Below, piece after piece: positions 9,804-17,100 of a DNA stretch of 64,000 nt. The notes below the pieces were generated by a model, which worked only from the letters and a program-made list of their open reading frames with translations, had not been told where the DNA came from and did not search any database. Position numbers and translations under genes: made by a program. Each line of letters opens with the position of its first letter. Position 1 is the first letter of the stretch. Source of the stretch: Aureispira sp. CCB-QB1 (GTDB lineage Bacteria > Bacteroidota > Bacteroidia > Chitinophagales > Saprospiraceae). Where the stretch lies: the NCBI GenBank assembly GCA_945870185.1, contig CAMBRK010000011.1, forward strand, positions 1-64,000. Direction: 5' to 3'.

Positions 9804-10130
9804 ATGAGACACAGACATCCACTTCCAGAGCTTCCTTTTGATCTTGGTTCCATAGTATTTTCACCAGGTATCATAGCCCATTTACCACACACTCCAGATA
9901 TGAGAGCTTATTTAGATCGCGTATTGGAGTGGCACGCTGCTACAGATTTTGGCATCATTTCCAGATCCACTCGTTTTGATAATGTACTCGCTGCTTTATT
10001 AGGGGCTGGCAAGCTTACTTCGCGATATTTGGTACCACGTGCATTATGTCCAGAGCAGTCCGGAGTCATCATTACCACGCATTTGGATATCAGCACTACC
10101 ACTATTCGCTTCGCGGGTGAGCAGGAGTAG
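9804..10130 (+). CDS. Gene B (E1): small element protein of unknown function
   Basis: This 108-aa protein starts at MRHRHPLPELPFDLG, matching the E2 homologue at 57684. Both share a LPEL.F.LG.IVFSP start, the block WHAATDFGIISR (CHAATDFGIISR in E2), a segment RFDNV.AAL, and a C-terminal ITTHLD..TTTIRFA.EQ. It may be a distant relative of gene A, since both keep the order 'position statement / residence segment / TTHL or IWIITE strand', but this is weak. It is cytosolic by composition. It always follows gene A, with a terminator between, so the pair is co-inherited rather than an operon with free read-through. Confidence 0.75.
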   Translation: MRHRHPLPELPFDLGSIVFSPGIIAHLPHTPDMRAYLDRVLEWHAATDFGIISRSTRFDNVLAALLGAGKLTSRYLVPRALCPEQSGVIITTHLDISTTTIRFAGEQE

Positions 10131-10141
10131 TTCTCTTTTTT

Positions 10142-10172
10142 ATAGCCTTGGTCTTTGACCAGGGCTATTTTT
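10142..10172 (+). terminator. Intrinsic terminator after gene B (E1)
   Basis: ATAGCC (10142-10147) pairs with GGCTAT (10163-10168), extended by TTGGTC/GACCAG, and is followed by a T-run. A degenerate copy of this terminator lies at about 10429-10456. Confidence 0.7.
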
Positions 10173-10190
10173 AAAATCATCAAAATGCAA

Positions 10191-10198
10191 TATCTTTG
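10191..10198 (+). promoter_or_regulatory. Promoter -7 element (TATCTTTG)
   Basis: A perfect Bacteroidota TAnnTTTG element lies 15 nt before the ATG of the 49-aa gene. No clear -33 TTTG was found. Confidence 0.5.
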
Positions 10199-10213
10199 CA
10201 AATAAAATCATAT

Positions 10214-10363
10214 ATGATAATCAAAAAATTCGATATCAAATTCATAAGCGAATTAACTAAACTCTCCAAAGAAGAATTTCAAACACTATTTGGCAGTAAA
10301 AAAAGTGATAAGACAATACTTGGTGACACCAAAGTAAAAGCATTCAAAGATAAGCCACACTAA
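10214..10363 (+). CDS. Small protein of 49 aa, unknown
   Basis: The frame reads MIIKKFDIKFISELTKLSKE and continues with a lysine-rich tail ending KDKPH. It has a good -7 promoter element just upstream and is flanked by two imperfect copies of the gene B 3' end plus terminator (10120-10175 and 10403-10456), as if it were a tiny cassette inserted with duplication of its target. No homologue is recognised. Length and context make it plausible, not certain. Confidence 0.45.
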   Translation: MIIKKFDIKFISELTKLSKEEFQTLFGSKKSDKTILGDTKVKAFKDKPH

Positions 10364-10549
10364 AGATCAGGATCAGGGTTCCATTACTAATACGCTTTTC
10401 TTCAGCGCAGGAGTAGTTTTCTTTTTTGTAGTCTTGATCTCTGACCAGGGTTATTTCTTCTAAAACTATGCAAATATTTTAAAAGACAATAATCGATAAA
10501 TTATAAGAAAAGCTACATATTTGCAAGATGTTAGAATAATAATTGAATC

Positions 10550-11761
10550 ATGAATCATTTTTTCAACATTGCAATTTTGATTTTTACTACTATAACAGGT
10601 TATGCCCAAACTTCGGGTGACTATTTTGTTTCTTTAGGGAAAACAAGATCTAATAAAGATGAAATTGAATATCTCATGACATGCTTTTTGAATGGAAATA
10701 CAAAATATGAGTATTCAACACTAAATGGGTATATGCATGGAATTCAAAAAGAATATTATACTTCTGGTAAAGTAAAATCATTTAAATTGTATCAAAAAGG
10801 CAATTCAACTTTAATAGATACAAGTTGGTTTGAAAGTGGAATTATTAGTAGCATTATTTCAATAGAAAATGATGGTATTTGGAAGAAAGAATTTTATGAA
10901 TCTAAAGCATTAAAATCCAAAGCCTTAATCAATAATAATGGAAAAAGAATAGGAGAAGATATTCGATATCATGAAAACGGACAGATTAGTTACCAATGCC
11001 TTTATGATAAGAATGGATTGTCTATAGGAAACACATTTTCATATTCTGAAGATGGTTCATTTCGAAGTGTAGGTGAGTACATAAAAGGTGAATTTCATTT
11101 ATGGCAAATGTGGGATAGTACTGGCATGCAACAGGTTATTGACGGTACAGGCAGTGATTTTTTTCATACTTCTGAAGGTTATATTTATGAATTAAAGTAT
11201 AGAAATGGGGTGACAAATGGAGATCAAAAGATTTATAAAGATGGAAAATTAATCTCTTTGTTTAATCAAGAAAATGGAAAAGCTCATGGACCATCTTATG
11301 AATATTATTCAAATGGCAGACTTAAGTCTATAACTCATTTTCAAGATGGTAATATTGTTAAAAAAGAAGACAATTTTCCGATGTTCGATAATCCTATTCT
11401 TGAAACTGACATAACTGTGTTGATACCGCCAAGAATCAATGAGTATAACAATTTGATTAAAACTGAAAATGTGCCTAAGCTAATTAATCGTGAAGCAGTC
11501 CAAATGTTTCTAAACTCAAATCTATTAGAGTATATAAATAGTCCTCACGATTTTATTGTCACATCATTTTATGACATTAAACTTAATAAGGAAGGAGAAA
11601 TATTTGAATCAAACGTATCAGAAAGTGAAGATTCACCATTTCTAAAAGTAGTTTTAAAAAGTTTTAAGTTAATGAAATTTGATCTCCAAAATCAATCTTT
11701 TGAAGGAGCGGATAATCAGATAAAACTTAGATTTGATATCAAGTTTACAGAAAAGAAATAG
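10550..11761 (+). CDS. Secreted MORN/YwqK-repeat protein
   Basis: This 403-aa protein starts MNHFFNIAILIFTTITGYAQ, a signal peptide. The middle (about residues 55-270) carries repeats of the MORN variant seen in YwqK-type proteins: KEYYTSGKVKSFKLYQKG, RYHENGQISYQCLYDKNG, KIYKDGKLISLF and YEYYSNGRLKSITHFQDG. The C-terminal 110 aa (EAVQMFLNSNLLEY, then FYDIKLNKEGEI) resembles a TonB-C-like fold used by periplasmic proteins of Bacteroidota. YwqK proteins are often annotated as antitoxins, but there is no partner here and the protein is exported, so I do not adopt that. It lies in E1 at a place where E2 has nothing, between gene B and the lysis-like operon. Confidence 0.75.
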   Translation: MNHFFNIAILIFTTITGYAQTSGDYFVSLGKTRSNKDEIEYLMTCFLNGNTKYEYSTLNGYMHGIQKEYYTSGKVKSFKLYQKGNSTLIDTSWFESGIISSIISIENDGIWKKEFYESKALKSKALINNNGKRIGEDIRYHENGQISYQCLYDKNGLSIGNTFSYSEDGSFRSVGEYIKGEFHLWQMWDSTGMQQVIDGTGSDFFHTSEGYIYELKYRNGVTNGDQKIYKDGKLISLFNQENGKAHGPSYEYYSNGRLKSITHFQDGNIVKKEDNFPMFDNPILETDITVLIPPRINEYNNLIKTENVPKLINREAVQMFLNSNLLEYINSPHDFIVTSFYDIKLNKEGEIFESNVSESEDSPFLKVVLKSFKLMKFDLQNQSFEGADNQIKLRFDIKFTEKK

Positions 11762-11820
11762 TGCCATTTAATCGCAATAAACAACTTCACAATTTCCACA
11801 ACTTAATAACTCCACATTAA

Positions 11821-11853
11821 ACAAAAAAAGGCCCCGAACCAGCGTCCGGAGCC
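11821..11853 (-). terminator. Terminator of the E1 minus-strand membrane-protein operon
   Basis: On the minus strand GGCTCCG pairs with CGGGGCC (11830-11853), followed by a U-tract (AAAAAAA on the plus strand, 11823-11829). The same hairpin ends the homologous E2 operon at 58134-58157. Confidence 0.75.
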
Positions 11854-11877
11854 TAACCCATGCAAACAACCAAAACT

Positions 11878-12132
11878 CTAAATCTTCCCTTCGGGATGGT
11901 TGGGGTGCGCCTTTTCACTCCCTTCAGAAGATTGCGCCTTTTCCCTCCCTTTGGGAGGGTTAGGGAGGGCCCAATGCAACCCCTTCGACACCCCAAAACT
12001 CACAATCGCACCCACACAAGCTAATATGCCCGTTTTGATGATATCATTGCCATCTACGATGCCAATGAATGCGATCAAGGTACCACCGAGCGTTCCCACC
12101 GCCTGATCACTATGATGAATTCCCATCCCCAT
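11878..12132 (-). CDS. Small holin-like membrane protein (E1)
   Basis: This protein of about 84 aa starts MGMGIHHSDQ. I chose this ATG because it is the first one conserved with the E2 copy and lies after a strong AAAGGAGGAGG site. One or two hydrophobic segments (TLGGTLIAFIGIV, then IIKTGILACVGAIVSFGVSKGL) are followed by a charged tail rich in K, E and P. It overlaps the upstream small membrane gene by 23 bp, exactly as in E2. Size, topology and position after a peptidase-like gene are those of a holin or spanin-type partner, but this is inference. The last 30 codons differ from E2 and carry imperfect repeats. Confidence 0.65.
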   Translation of the reverse strand: MGMGIHHSDQAVGTLGGTLIAFIGIVDGNDIIKTGILACVGAIVSFGVSKGLHWALPNPPKGREKAQSSEGSEKAHPNHPEGKI

Positions 12133-12373
12133 CATGACCTCCTCCTTTGGTTTCGCCGATGGCATCATCAGCGATGTTAGTAATCTGACTTACAGCCGTG
12201 GCCACACCACCTGCAGTAACCAAGTATCCACCGATTGTCACCACTGTTGCAGGTAGCGACACTGGAGCCGTAAGCAACACCGTCCCTACACCTGCCAGCA
12301 CCAATCCCACATTCCGCAACACCTTAAAAAACTTAGGCGTTGGGGCCTTTATCCTATCTACAATCTTACTCAT
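12110..12373 (-). CDS. Small membrane protein (E1), 87 aa
   Basis: The protein starts MSKIVDRIKAPTPKFFKVLRN and has a hydrophobic hairpin, with segments VGLVLAGVGTVLLTAPVSLP and VVTIGGYLVTAGGVATAVSQI, then a glycine-rich acidic tail. It overlaps the DUF5675 stop by 4 bp (translational coupling). The E2 copy at 58447-58713 is very similar. Two adjacent small proteins with short transmembrane segments next to a cell-wall enzyme suggest a lysis-cassette arrangement, not proven. Confidence 0.7.
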   Translation of the reverse strand: MSKIVDRIKAPTPKFFKVLRNVGLVLAGVGTVLLTAPVSLPATVVTIGGYLVTAGGVATAVSQITNIADDAIGETKGGGHDGDGNSS

Positions 12374-12768
12374 AATACTTTTTTGATGATTTTAATAAAA
12401 TGACTTTTCTCTCCACTCCTCTTCAAATTCTCGATGATATACCCAAGCGCCAGCTTTGAATACTGACCCTTCCCATTCCCACCCGAAGAAAACACCGGAG
12501 CTATACAGCCCCGGAGTTCCTTCCGAGCATCATTGGCCACATGCATCAGGATGCCAGATCTCCCCTTCACATTATCTATCCTCAGGCACTCCACAAATTT
12601 CGGATGTTGAATGATGGCCACTGGATAAACTCCTTCCGGCACACACGACACATTTCGCTCATTATTGGCCCATCCCAATTCAATACTCCGACAGAGAAAG
12701 ATGCCCTGGATAAAAATCATCCCATCTGTCCAGCCATCCCGATACAACCTTTGAAGCTCTAACATCAT
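12370..12768 (-). CDS. DUF5675-family protein, peptidase/endolysin-like (E1)
   Basis: This 132-aa protein carries the DUF5675 signature: RSIELGWANNERNVSCVPEGVYPV near the N-terminus, then RSGILMHVANDARKELRGCIAP. From memory, relatives in crAss-like phages are described as L,D-carboxypeptidase/transpeptidase-like; the H and C in these two blocks (MHVAN, LRGCIAP) would fit a Cys/His active site. It is soluble. It lies in a four-gene minus-strand operon (250-aa protein, this gene, two membrane proteins) shared by both elements. Likely role: cell-wall cleavage in release or transfer of the element, by inference. Confidence 0.75.
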   Translation of the reverse strand: MMLELQRLYRDGWTDGMIFIQGIFLCRSIELGWANNERNVSCVPEGVYPVAIIQHPKFVECLRIDNVKGRSGILMHVANDARKELRGCIAPVFSSGGNGKGQYSKLALGYIIENLKRSGEKSHFIKIIKKVL

Positions 12769-12828
12769 CTTAAATTCTTTAACTCAACCTTAATCTCAGT
12801 CTCGATAATCTTAATCTCAACCTTAATC

Positions 12829-13581
12829 TTAAATCACCTCAATCACCGCCAAGGAATTATACCCACCATTCTTGAGAGAATACTGATTACCATTCACTTC
12901 TTGGTAAAACTCAATTTGAAGCGTGAACACATTAAGACCGGTACCCAAGGTAGGTGTAGCTGCCTGAGTCAATGCCACATTACTGGCTGTGCTATTGATC
13001 GGCAGATTTACCTCATTACTCATTACAGTCTCAAACTCTCCAGTGGCAAAATCCACTTTCGACCATCCAGCTTTAAACGTCACATGCGTCGATCCAGGTG
13101 CAGACACCAAATCCAGCTTAGGTACCAAGCCAGTGATGTTTACCGCTCCAGTAGTAGTGTTCAAAGCATACGCTTTAAACAAGATACTACTCAAGATCGC
13201 CCGATTATTGAAGTTGAAACCTTTCAATACCGCCTTCCCTTCAGGAAGGTCAAAGCCCTCATGCACATGTCTCTCACCACGCTCATTGGCCGCATCCAAA
13301 TTTTTGACATCGGTCATCAATTGGGTGAGCCTGGACACCACGCGGTTGTCACTCGCATTCATCATGAAATTCCGCAAAGCTGTTCTCAACAGCTTTCCTG
13401 CACCAGCCGACATTCCAAATTCAGCTCCATTCTCCCGAGTCCTTTGGAATGTAGGATCATTGGCGATCCTGTCCGCAGAAACTCCTCCCTTGGTCCTTAC
13501 CAAGAAACCATCAGCACTTTTGTAAAATGATAGGTCATCAAGCTTTCCCACCACTTTCAACAATCCACCTTGTCTTGCCAT
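12829..13581 (-). CDS. 250-aa element protein with conserved N-terminal motif (E1)
   Basis: The protein starts MARQGGLLKVVGKLDDLSFY and continues with a motif containing RIANDPTFQRTREN and GAGKLLRTALRN. The N-terminal 100 aa are basic and strongly conserved with the E2 copy. The C-terminal half is beta-rich and more variable, ending LKNGGYNSLAVIEVI. Similar proteins are frequent and unnamed in Bacteroidota genomes. It has no signal peptide or membrane segment. It heads the operon that includes the DUF5675 and membrane proteins, so it may be a structural or cell-surface component of the same process. Function is not known. Confidence 0.75.
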   Translation of the reverse strand: MARQGGLLKVVGKLDDLSFYKSADGFLVRTKGGVSADRIANDPTFQRTRENGAEFGMSAGAGKLLRTALRNFMMNASDNRVVSRLTQLMTDVKNLDAANERGERHVHEGFDLPEGKAVLKGFNFNNRAILSSILFKAYALNTTTGAVNITGLVPKLDLVSAPGSTHVTFKAGWSKVDFATGEFETVMSNEVNLPINSTASNVALTQAATPTLGTGLNVFTLQIEFYQEVNGNQYSLKNGGYNSLAVIEVI

Positions 13582-13941
13582 AACTACATCATTTTTATAT
13601 GTGAAATAATGACAATATTACGCTCATTTCACCTGCTTTGTTATAGTTTTTGAAGTGCCTGTGTAATAAAAGACAATAAATGATCATTTTTAACATATAT
13701 TTGCATACCAAAAGGGGCTAGATTTTCGTCATAAGTTTTTACTTTTGTCATATCAAATGGTAGCCACTTACAGACATTACTTTTTGACTATACGCTGAAT
13801 TCTATTTGCTAGAAAAACTTCCAAACACCCAAATTATTTTTTTGTGCCCCATCAGCTTTAGATAGTGTATGGATGATGTATGGATGGTGTATGGATAGTA
13901 TATGAAGAGTGTATCAACAATTATGTTAAATAGAAGTCAAA
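13582..13941. other. Divergent control region between 250-aa and 65-aa genes (E1)
   Basis: No gene seen. It contains a TATATTTG -7-like element on the plus strand (13696-13703) and the phased 11-bp tandem repeats at 13861-13915. The equivalent E2 region is 59904-60322. Confidence 0.5.
13861..13915 (+). repeat. Phased 11-bp tandem repeats (E1)
   Basis: There are five 11-bp units: GATAGTGTATG, GATGATGTATG, GATGGTGTATG, GATAGTATATG, AAGAGTGTATC. They lie 27 bp before the 65-aa gene. E2 has the same type of array at 60231-60296. A period of 11 bp puts each unit on the same DNA face. Confidence 0.75.
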
Positions 13942-14139
13942 ATGAGTAAATTTTCAAGAGTAGTTATTTATCCAAAAGATGTCTCTGCCATCACCGGCAA
14001 GAACTACCGTTCTTCCTGGCTACTGCTTACCAAAATAAAAAAACATCTGAATAAGGACGTCCATCAGGTAGTCACTGTCCAGGAGTTCTGTGAGTACATG
14101 GGGATAGGGGAGGATGCATTGACTAATCTACTAGCCTAA
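13942..14139 (+). CDS. Small 65-aa DNA-binding-like protein (E1)
   Basis: The protein starts MSKFSRVVIYPKDVSAITGK and has a helical pattern ending FCEYMGIGEDALTNLLA. Proteins of this size and pattern (YP.DV..ITGK..R...LL..IK, then EFCEY) recur next to integrases and RteC-like genes in Bacteroidota and are usually unnamed. The shape suggests a small helix-turn-helix or excisionase-like factor. It sits directly behind the phased 11-bp repeats, its likely binding sites or those of a regulator. Its stop overlaps the convergent RteC-like stop by 4 bp. Confidence 0.7.
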   Translation: MSKFSRVVIYPKDVSAITGKNYRSSWLLLTKIKKHLNKDVHQVVTVQEFCEYMGIGEDALTNLLA

Positions 14140-14921
14140 GTTTTTTTTGTAATCTTTCTTTGGTAATCCTTTTCAATAAGATCGTCTCTCTTTTGCTCAA
14201 TCTTTGTTTTCATTTTATTTGAATACTTTGCAGTTTCTTTTCTAATATACAATTCATGAGTTGAGCCGTGAATGTCTTTGATCTCCACATTGAAAAACTT
14301 ACTGATATGATTTGAGATTTCTTCAAGTGACATTTCACCATTATTGATCACATTAGTTAACTTAAGACCATTTATTAATTCACTAAGTTCAGCTATTGAT
14401 CCAGTCCATTTAATTTTCGGATAGGATGCTATAATTTCTTCCACAGAATCCGGATCATCAGCCTTTAACAGATATTTTTCTATCATTTCTAGTGCCTTAA
14501 TGAGCGCAAAGATATGATTATCTTTTGATTCTTTTCTAAATAACGTCTCATCTCTTAGGTTTCCCTTTGATCTAAAATAAATGATGTCATCTTTGATCAA
14601 TATACAATCATCTTTCAATTGTTTTAGTAGCCTGGAATAATACTTTCTATCTCCTGGTATTTTCTCCAATTCAAAATTATAAACGCGCTCATAATAAATC
14701 CCTAGATGCTGAAAAGTAGGCTTATCTATCTTGTAGTATTGGATTTCATCTTGAAGTGATTTAAACTGGTGTTCACCTTCAGCCCTTGTTAATTCACCAC
14801 TTAATGCCACATACGTATCCAGACGTTCCTTTAATTCTTCTCTATTGAATACCATATTGAAGTGGTCAGGGTATTTGCCCAAAAATTGATTTAGAATGAT
14901 ACATAATTTTTTGGATAGCAT
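14136..14921 (-). CDS. RteC-like protein (E1)
   Basis: This 261-aa protein shows the RteC family pattern: EIQYYKIDKPTFQHLGIYYE in the first third, ALIKALEMIEKYL in the middle, and KWTGSIAELSELINGL followed by INNGEMSLEEI near residues 170-215. RteC controls excision of CTnDOT-type elements by activating excision genes; here it is next to the integrase and is likely the element's excision regulator. The N-terminal half is coiled and charged. The E2 homologue (60552-61316) is clearly related but more diverged than the integrases. Confidence 0.75.
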   Translation of the reverse strand: MLSKKLCIILNQFLGKYPDHFNMVFNREELKERLDTYVALSGELTRAEGEHQFKSLQDEIQYYKIDKPTFQHLGIYYERVYNFELEKIPGDRKYYSRLLKQLKDDCILIKDDIIYFRSKGNLRDETLFRKESKDNHIFALIKALEMIEKYLLKADDPDSVEEIIASYPKIKWTGSIAELSELINGLKLTNVINNGEMSLEEISNHISKFFNVEIKDIHGSTHELYIRKETAKYSNKMKTKIEQKRDDLIEKDYQRKITKKT

Positions 14922-15108
14922 AAGTGAACTTCAATAAATCATTCTAGTAATAGGCAGTGTGGGTTCAATTAATATGTATAACGAACCTAAATTCAAAATA
15001 TGATATGAGTAGATAAAAAAAATAAATTTTAACTTTTAGGTAACACATTTAAAATAAAAAAGCCATCCAAAAGGACAGCTTTTCCGTAATCGCTAAAGTG
15101 AAATTTTA
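14922..15108. other. Intergenic region before the RteC-like gene (E1)
   Basis: About 190 bp without a gene. It holds the integrase terminator (15058-15083) and the likely promoter of the RteC-like gene. Confidence 0.5.
15058..15083 (-). terminator. Terminator after the E1 integrase
   Basis: On the minus strand AAAGCTGTCC pairs imperfectly with GGATGGCTTT and is followed by TTTATTTT. Confidence 0.6.
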
Positions 15109-16359
15109 CTACTTTGCTTTTCTCAAAGTATCATCTTTCTTAGCAGCCAATTTATCGCTTAACATGTCCATTTCATCACCAACCCTTGACTCCACTATTT
15201 TGCCATATATCTGAGTCGTTTTAATACTGCTATGTCCAAGCATCTTACTAGTGGCTTCCATACTCACACCATTGGCCAGCAACACTGTAGTTGCAAATGT
15301 ATGTCTAGCAATGTGTGTGGTTAGTGGTTTTTTAATTTCACATATATCGGCAATCTCCTTTAAGTAGGAATTAAGCTTTTGATTGCTTTTCATGGGCAGT
15401 AATTTATTTCCCTTGACACAAGCTGGATGATCTTGATATTTCTCCAGGATATCCAATGCTATGTCCAATAGAGGTACATTGGCTACATTTTCAGTTTTTT
15501 GTCTTACTGTGTAGATCCACTTTTTACCATTGATTCCAGTTCCAATATGTTCAGGAGTAAGCATTGCGGCATCTTTATAAGCGTATCCTGTATGGCAGCA
15601 AAATACAAAAATGTCTCTCACCTCGATGAGCCTATCAATAGTAAATTCTTTAGTCATAATTCGATCAAGCTCAGCTGCAGTCAAATATTCCCTTTTGGCT
15701 TCCTTAACGGGACACTTATATCCTTGAAATACATTTTTCTCAACCCACTCATTATTTACAGCAAAATCCATAATTCGCTTCACATATTTGAGATATTTTG
15801 ACATAGTATTTTGTTGGATTTTAACTTCAGTTTTAATATAGAACTCATACTCCACCATAAAAGAATACTTCAGCTGATTCAAATAGATATCGTCAGTTTT
15901 ATACTTTAACTTAATAAAGTCAGCTATTCTATTTCTGAAGGCATGGTATCTCCCCCAGGTTATTTTGCCTATTTCGATGCCAATTAATTTTTCAGCATTC
16001 GAATTAAAGATGTCACAAACTTCGAGAAGTTTTTTCCTGGTATCAACTTCTTTTGCAGTAAGCTTGTTTTTTAACATGTCAACTGTGATATCAGAATCCT
16101 TGATTTTGTAATCATTATAAATTCTGAGCGTATCTAGCTTAATTTTTTCTAGGTATTCATTAAGTGAATTTGCCATTGCAGAATTCCCTTTGACTCTACC
16201 TAATTGCTCATCCCAGTTTTTTAATTCTACCGTTTGGTCGGTAGAAATTCTAACTCTCTTCCCTTCGAGAAATAATTGCAAATAAATAGGAGCATGTCCA
16301 TTTTGTGCTCTGTCCTTTCGGACCATAAAGGTTACTTTTAAAAAATCTAATTTTTTCAT
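15109..16359 (-). CDS. int: Tyrosine recombinase/integrase (E1)
   Basis: This 416-aa site-specific recombinase has an N-terminal arm-binding domain (about 1-60: MKKLDFLKVTFMVRKDRAQN, then IYLQLFLEGKRVRIS), a SAM-like core-binding domain (about 110-205) and a catalytic domain (about 225-400). Visible catalytic residues are H349 and R352 in THIARHTF, H376 in MLGH, and nucleophile Y385 in TTQIYGKI. The usual first arginine is replaced (HTGYAYKD, A260), as also in E2; IntDOT of CTnDOT likewise lacks this arginine, so activity is plausible. It lies beside the att core at 16649 and probably inserts the element into the tRNA-Arg 3' end. Confidence 0.9.
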   Translation of the reverse strand: MKKLDFLKVTFMVRKDRAQNGHAPIYLQLFLEGKRVRISTDQTVELKNWDEQLGRVKGNSAMANSLNEYLEKIKLDTLRIYNDYKIKDSDITVDMLKNKLTAKEVDTRKKLLEVCDIFNSNAEKLIGIEIGKITWGRYHAFRNRIADFIKLKYKTDDIYLNQLKYSFMVEYEFYIKTEVKIQQNTMSKYLKYVKRIMDFAVNNEWVEKNVFQGYKCPVKEAKREYLTAAELDRIMTKEFTIDRLIEVRDIFVFCCHTGYAYKDAAMLTPEHIGTGINGKKWIYTVRQKTENVANVPLLDIALDILEKYQDHPACVKGNKLLPMKSNQKLNSYLKEIADICEIKKPLTTHIARHTFATTVLLANGVSMEATSKMLGHSSIKTTQIYGKIVESRVGDEMDMLSDKLAAKKDDTLRKAK

Positions 16360-16596
16360 GGGTCATACATGGATTTAAAACGATGAATAAATATTGTATG
16401 TTGCCATTTGTCAGTAAAATCCCTAAAAATTCTTTATAATTAACATTTACAAATCATCTGTTACCAGACTTTTAGATTTTAGCTTGGTGACGCATTGGGT
16501 ACAGATTATAGTTTCTGGTGTCTATGTGGGCACATATAATTTGAGTCTTTTTGAGTAAATTTGAAGATGTAGATTTTCATAACTCCCTGAAAAACA

Positions 16597-16641
16597 AACG
16601 CCAAACAAGAAATCTGATATGATTTTAACTTGTTTGGCGTT
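16597..16641 (-). terminator. Hairpin next to the att site (E1 copy of the tRNA terminator)
   Basis: AACGCCAAACAAG (16597-16609) pairs with CTTGTTTGGCGTT (16629-16641); on the minus strand it is followed by TGTTTTT. The same structure follows tRNA-Arg at 62993-63026 with a C-G to T-A compensatory change in the stem. Confidence 0.65.
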
Positions 16642-16648
16642 GCGAAAA

Positions 16649-16663
16649 GTGATCCCGACAGGA
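16649..16663. repeat. att core, E1/E2 junction
   Basis: The 15-bp sequence GTGATCCCGACAGGA is identical to the 3' end of the tRNA-Arg gene at 63033-63047. The rest of the tRNA is absent here, as expected at the non-tRNA end of an element integrated at a tRNA 3' end. A terminator-like hairpin lies just left of it, as at the tRNA copy. Confidence 0.8.
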
Positions 16664-16751
16664 AAAGTTACACTTATAAATACCTTTATAATTTATTTAT
16701 ATTCTTCATTATATACATTAAACATATCTTTATATGTTGGATTGTCGCTGC

Positions 16752-16770
16752 ATTGTCGCATTAAATTTAG
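16752..16770 (+). repeat. Candidate integrase arm site, E2 left end
   Basis: ATTGTCGCATTAAATTTAG is repeated with one mismatch at 62921-62939 near the other end of E2, in the same orientation. A further TTGTCGC lies at 16742-16748. Confidence 0.5.
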
Positions 16771-16934
16771 CTCAATTTAGTGCGTTTTGGAATACTATCA
16801 AAATAAAAAGCACTTTTTTCTTCTAATTTTAATCAGATTTTTCATTGCTTTTTTAATCAGTTTTTGTCCAAACGAACCTACTGGCCATACCCCATTTTGG
16901 GCCAAATTTCATCGGTCGACATCAGTTCCGTCTT

Positions 16935-17100
16935 ACAGCCTACTGAGTCCGTGAAACAGCCTACTCAGTCCGTGAAACAGGACGGTACGTGTCCTGTTTG
17001 ACGGACTTGACACGGAACACATGCGGAACACAAACAGGACCATAAATAACTAAACTAATAATAAACATTTAATAAACTATTAATAAACATTATAAACAAA
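16935..17100. other. Origin-like region (direct repeats plus A+T-rich stretch)
   Basis: Two adjacent 21-bp direct repeats with a single mismatch (16935-16955 and 16956-16976) are followed by dyad GGAC/GTCC motifs around 16980-17040 and an A+T-rich block with repeated AATAAAC (17041-17100). A helicase loader and a replication-type gene lie 1-2 kb away. This layout resembles a replication origin, or an oriT, but no protein site can be assigned. Confidence 0.4.

Larger units (their letters stand above)
1..16649. mobile_element. Integrative element E1 (partial, left end outside window)
   Basis: The region ends at the att core at 16649-16663, beside its own integrase (15109-16359). Its right part (about 9.2-16.65 kb) is gene-for-gene homologous to the right part of E2 (57.1-63.03 kb): genes A and B, terminator, two small membrane proteins, DUF5675 protein, 250-aa protein, 65-aa protein, RteC-like protein, integrase. 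No further copy of the att core was seen to the left, so the left boundary is unknown and part of 1-9 kb could belong to another accretion. Cargo includes a propeller-repeat protein, a group II intron and a YwqK-like protein. Confidence 0.6.

Noticed and set aside
10550-11761. Antitoxin of a toxin-antitoxin pair
   Set aside because: YwqK-like proteins are often labelled so, but this protein has a signal peptide and no toxin partner.
12901-13530. Long plus-strand frames opposite the 250-aa genes (also 59245-59769)
   Set aside because: They are antisense shadows of a conserved minus-strand gene and have cysteine/serine-rich composition.
13861-13915. CRISPR array
   Set aside because: Units are 11 bp with no spacers and no cas genes; they are tandem repeats. 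No CRISPR array was seen in the window.
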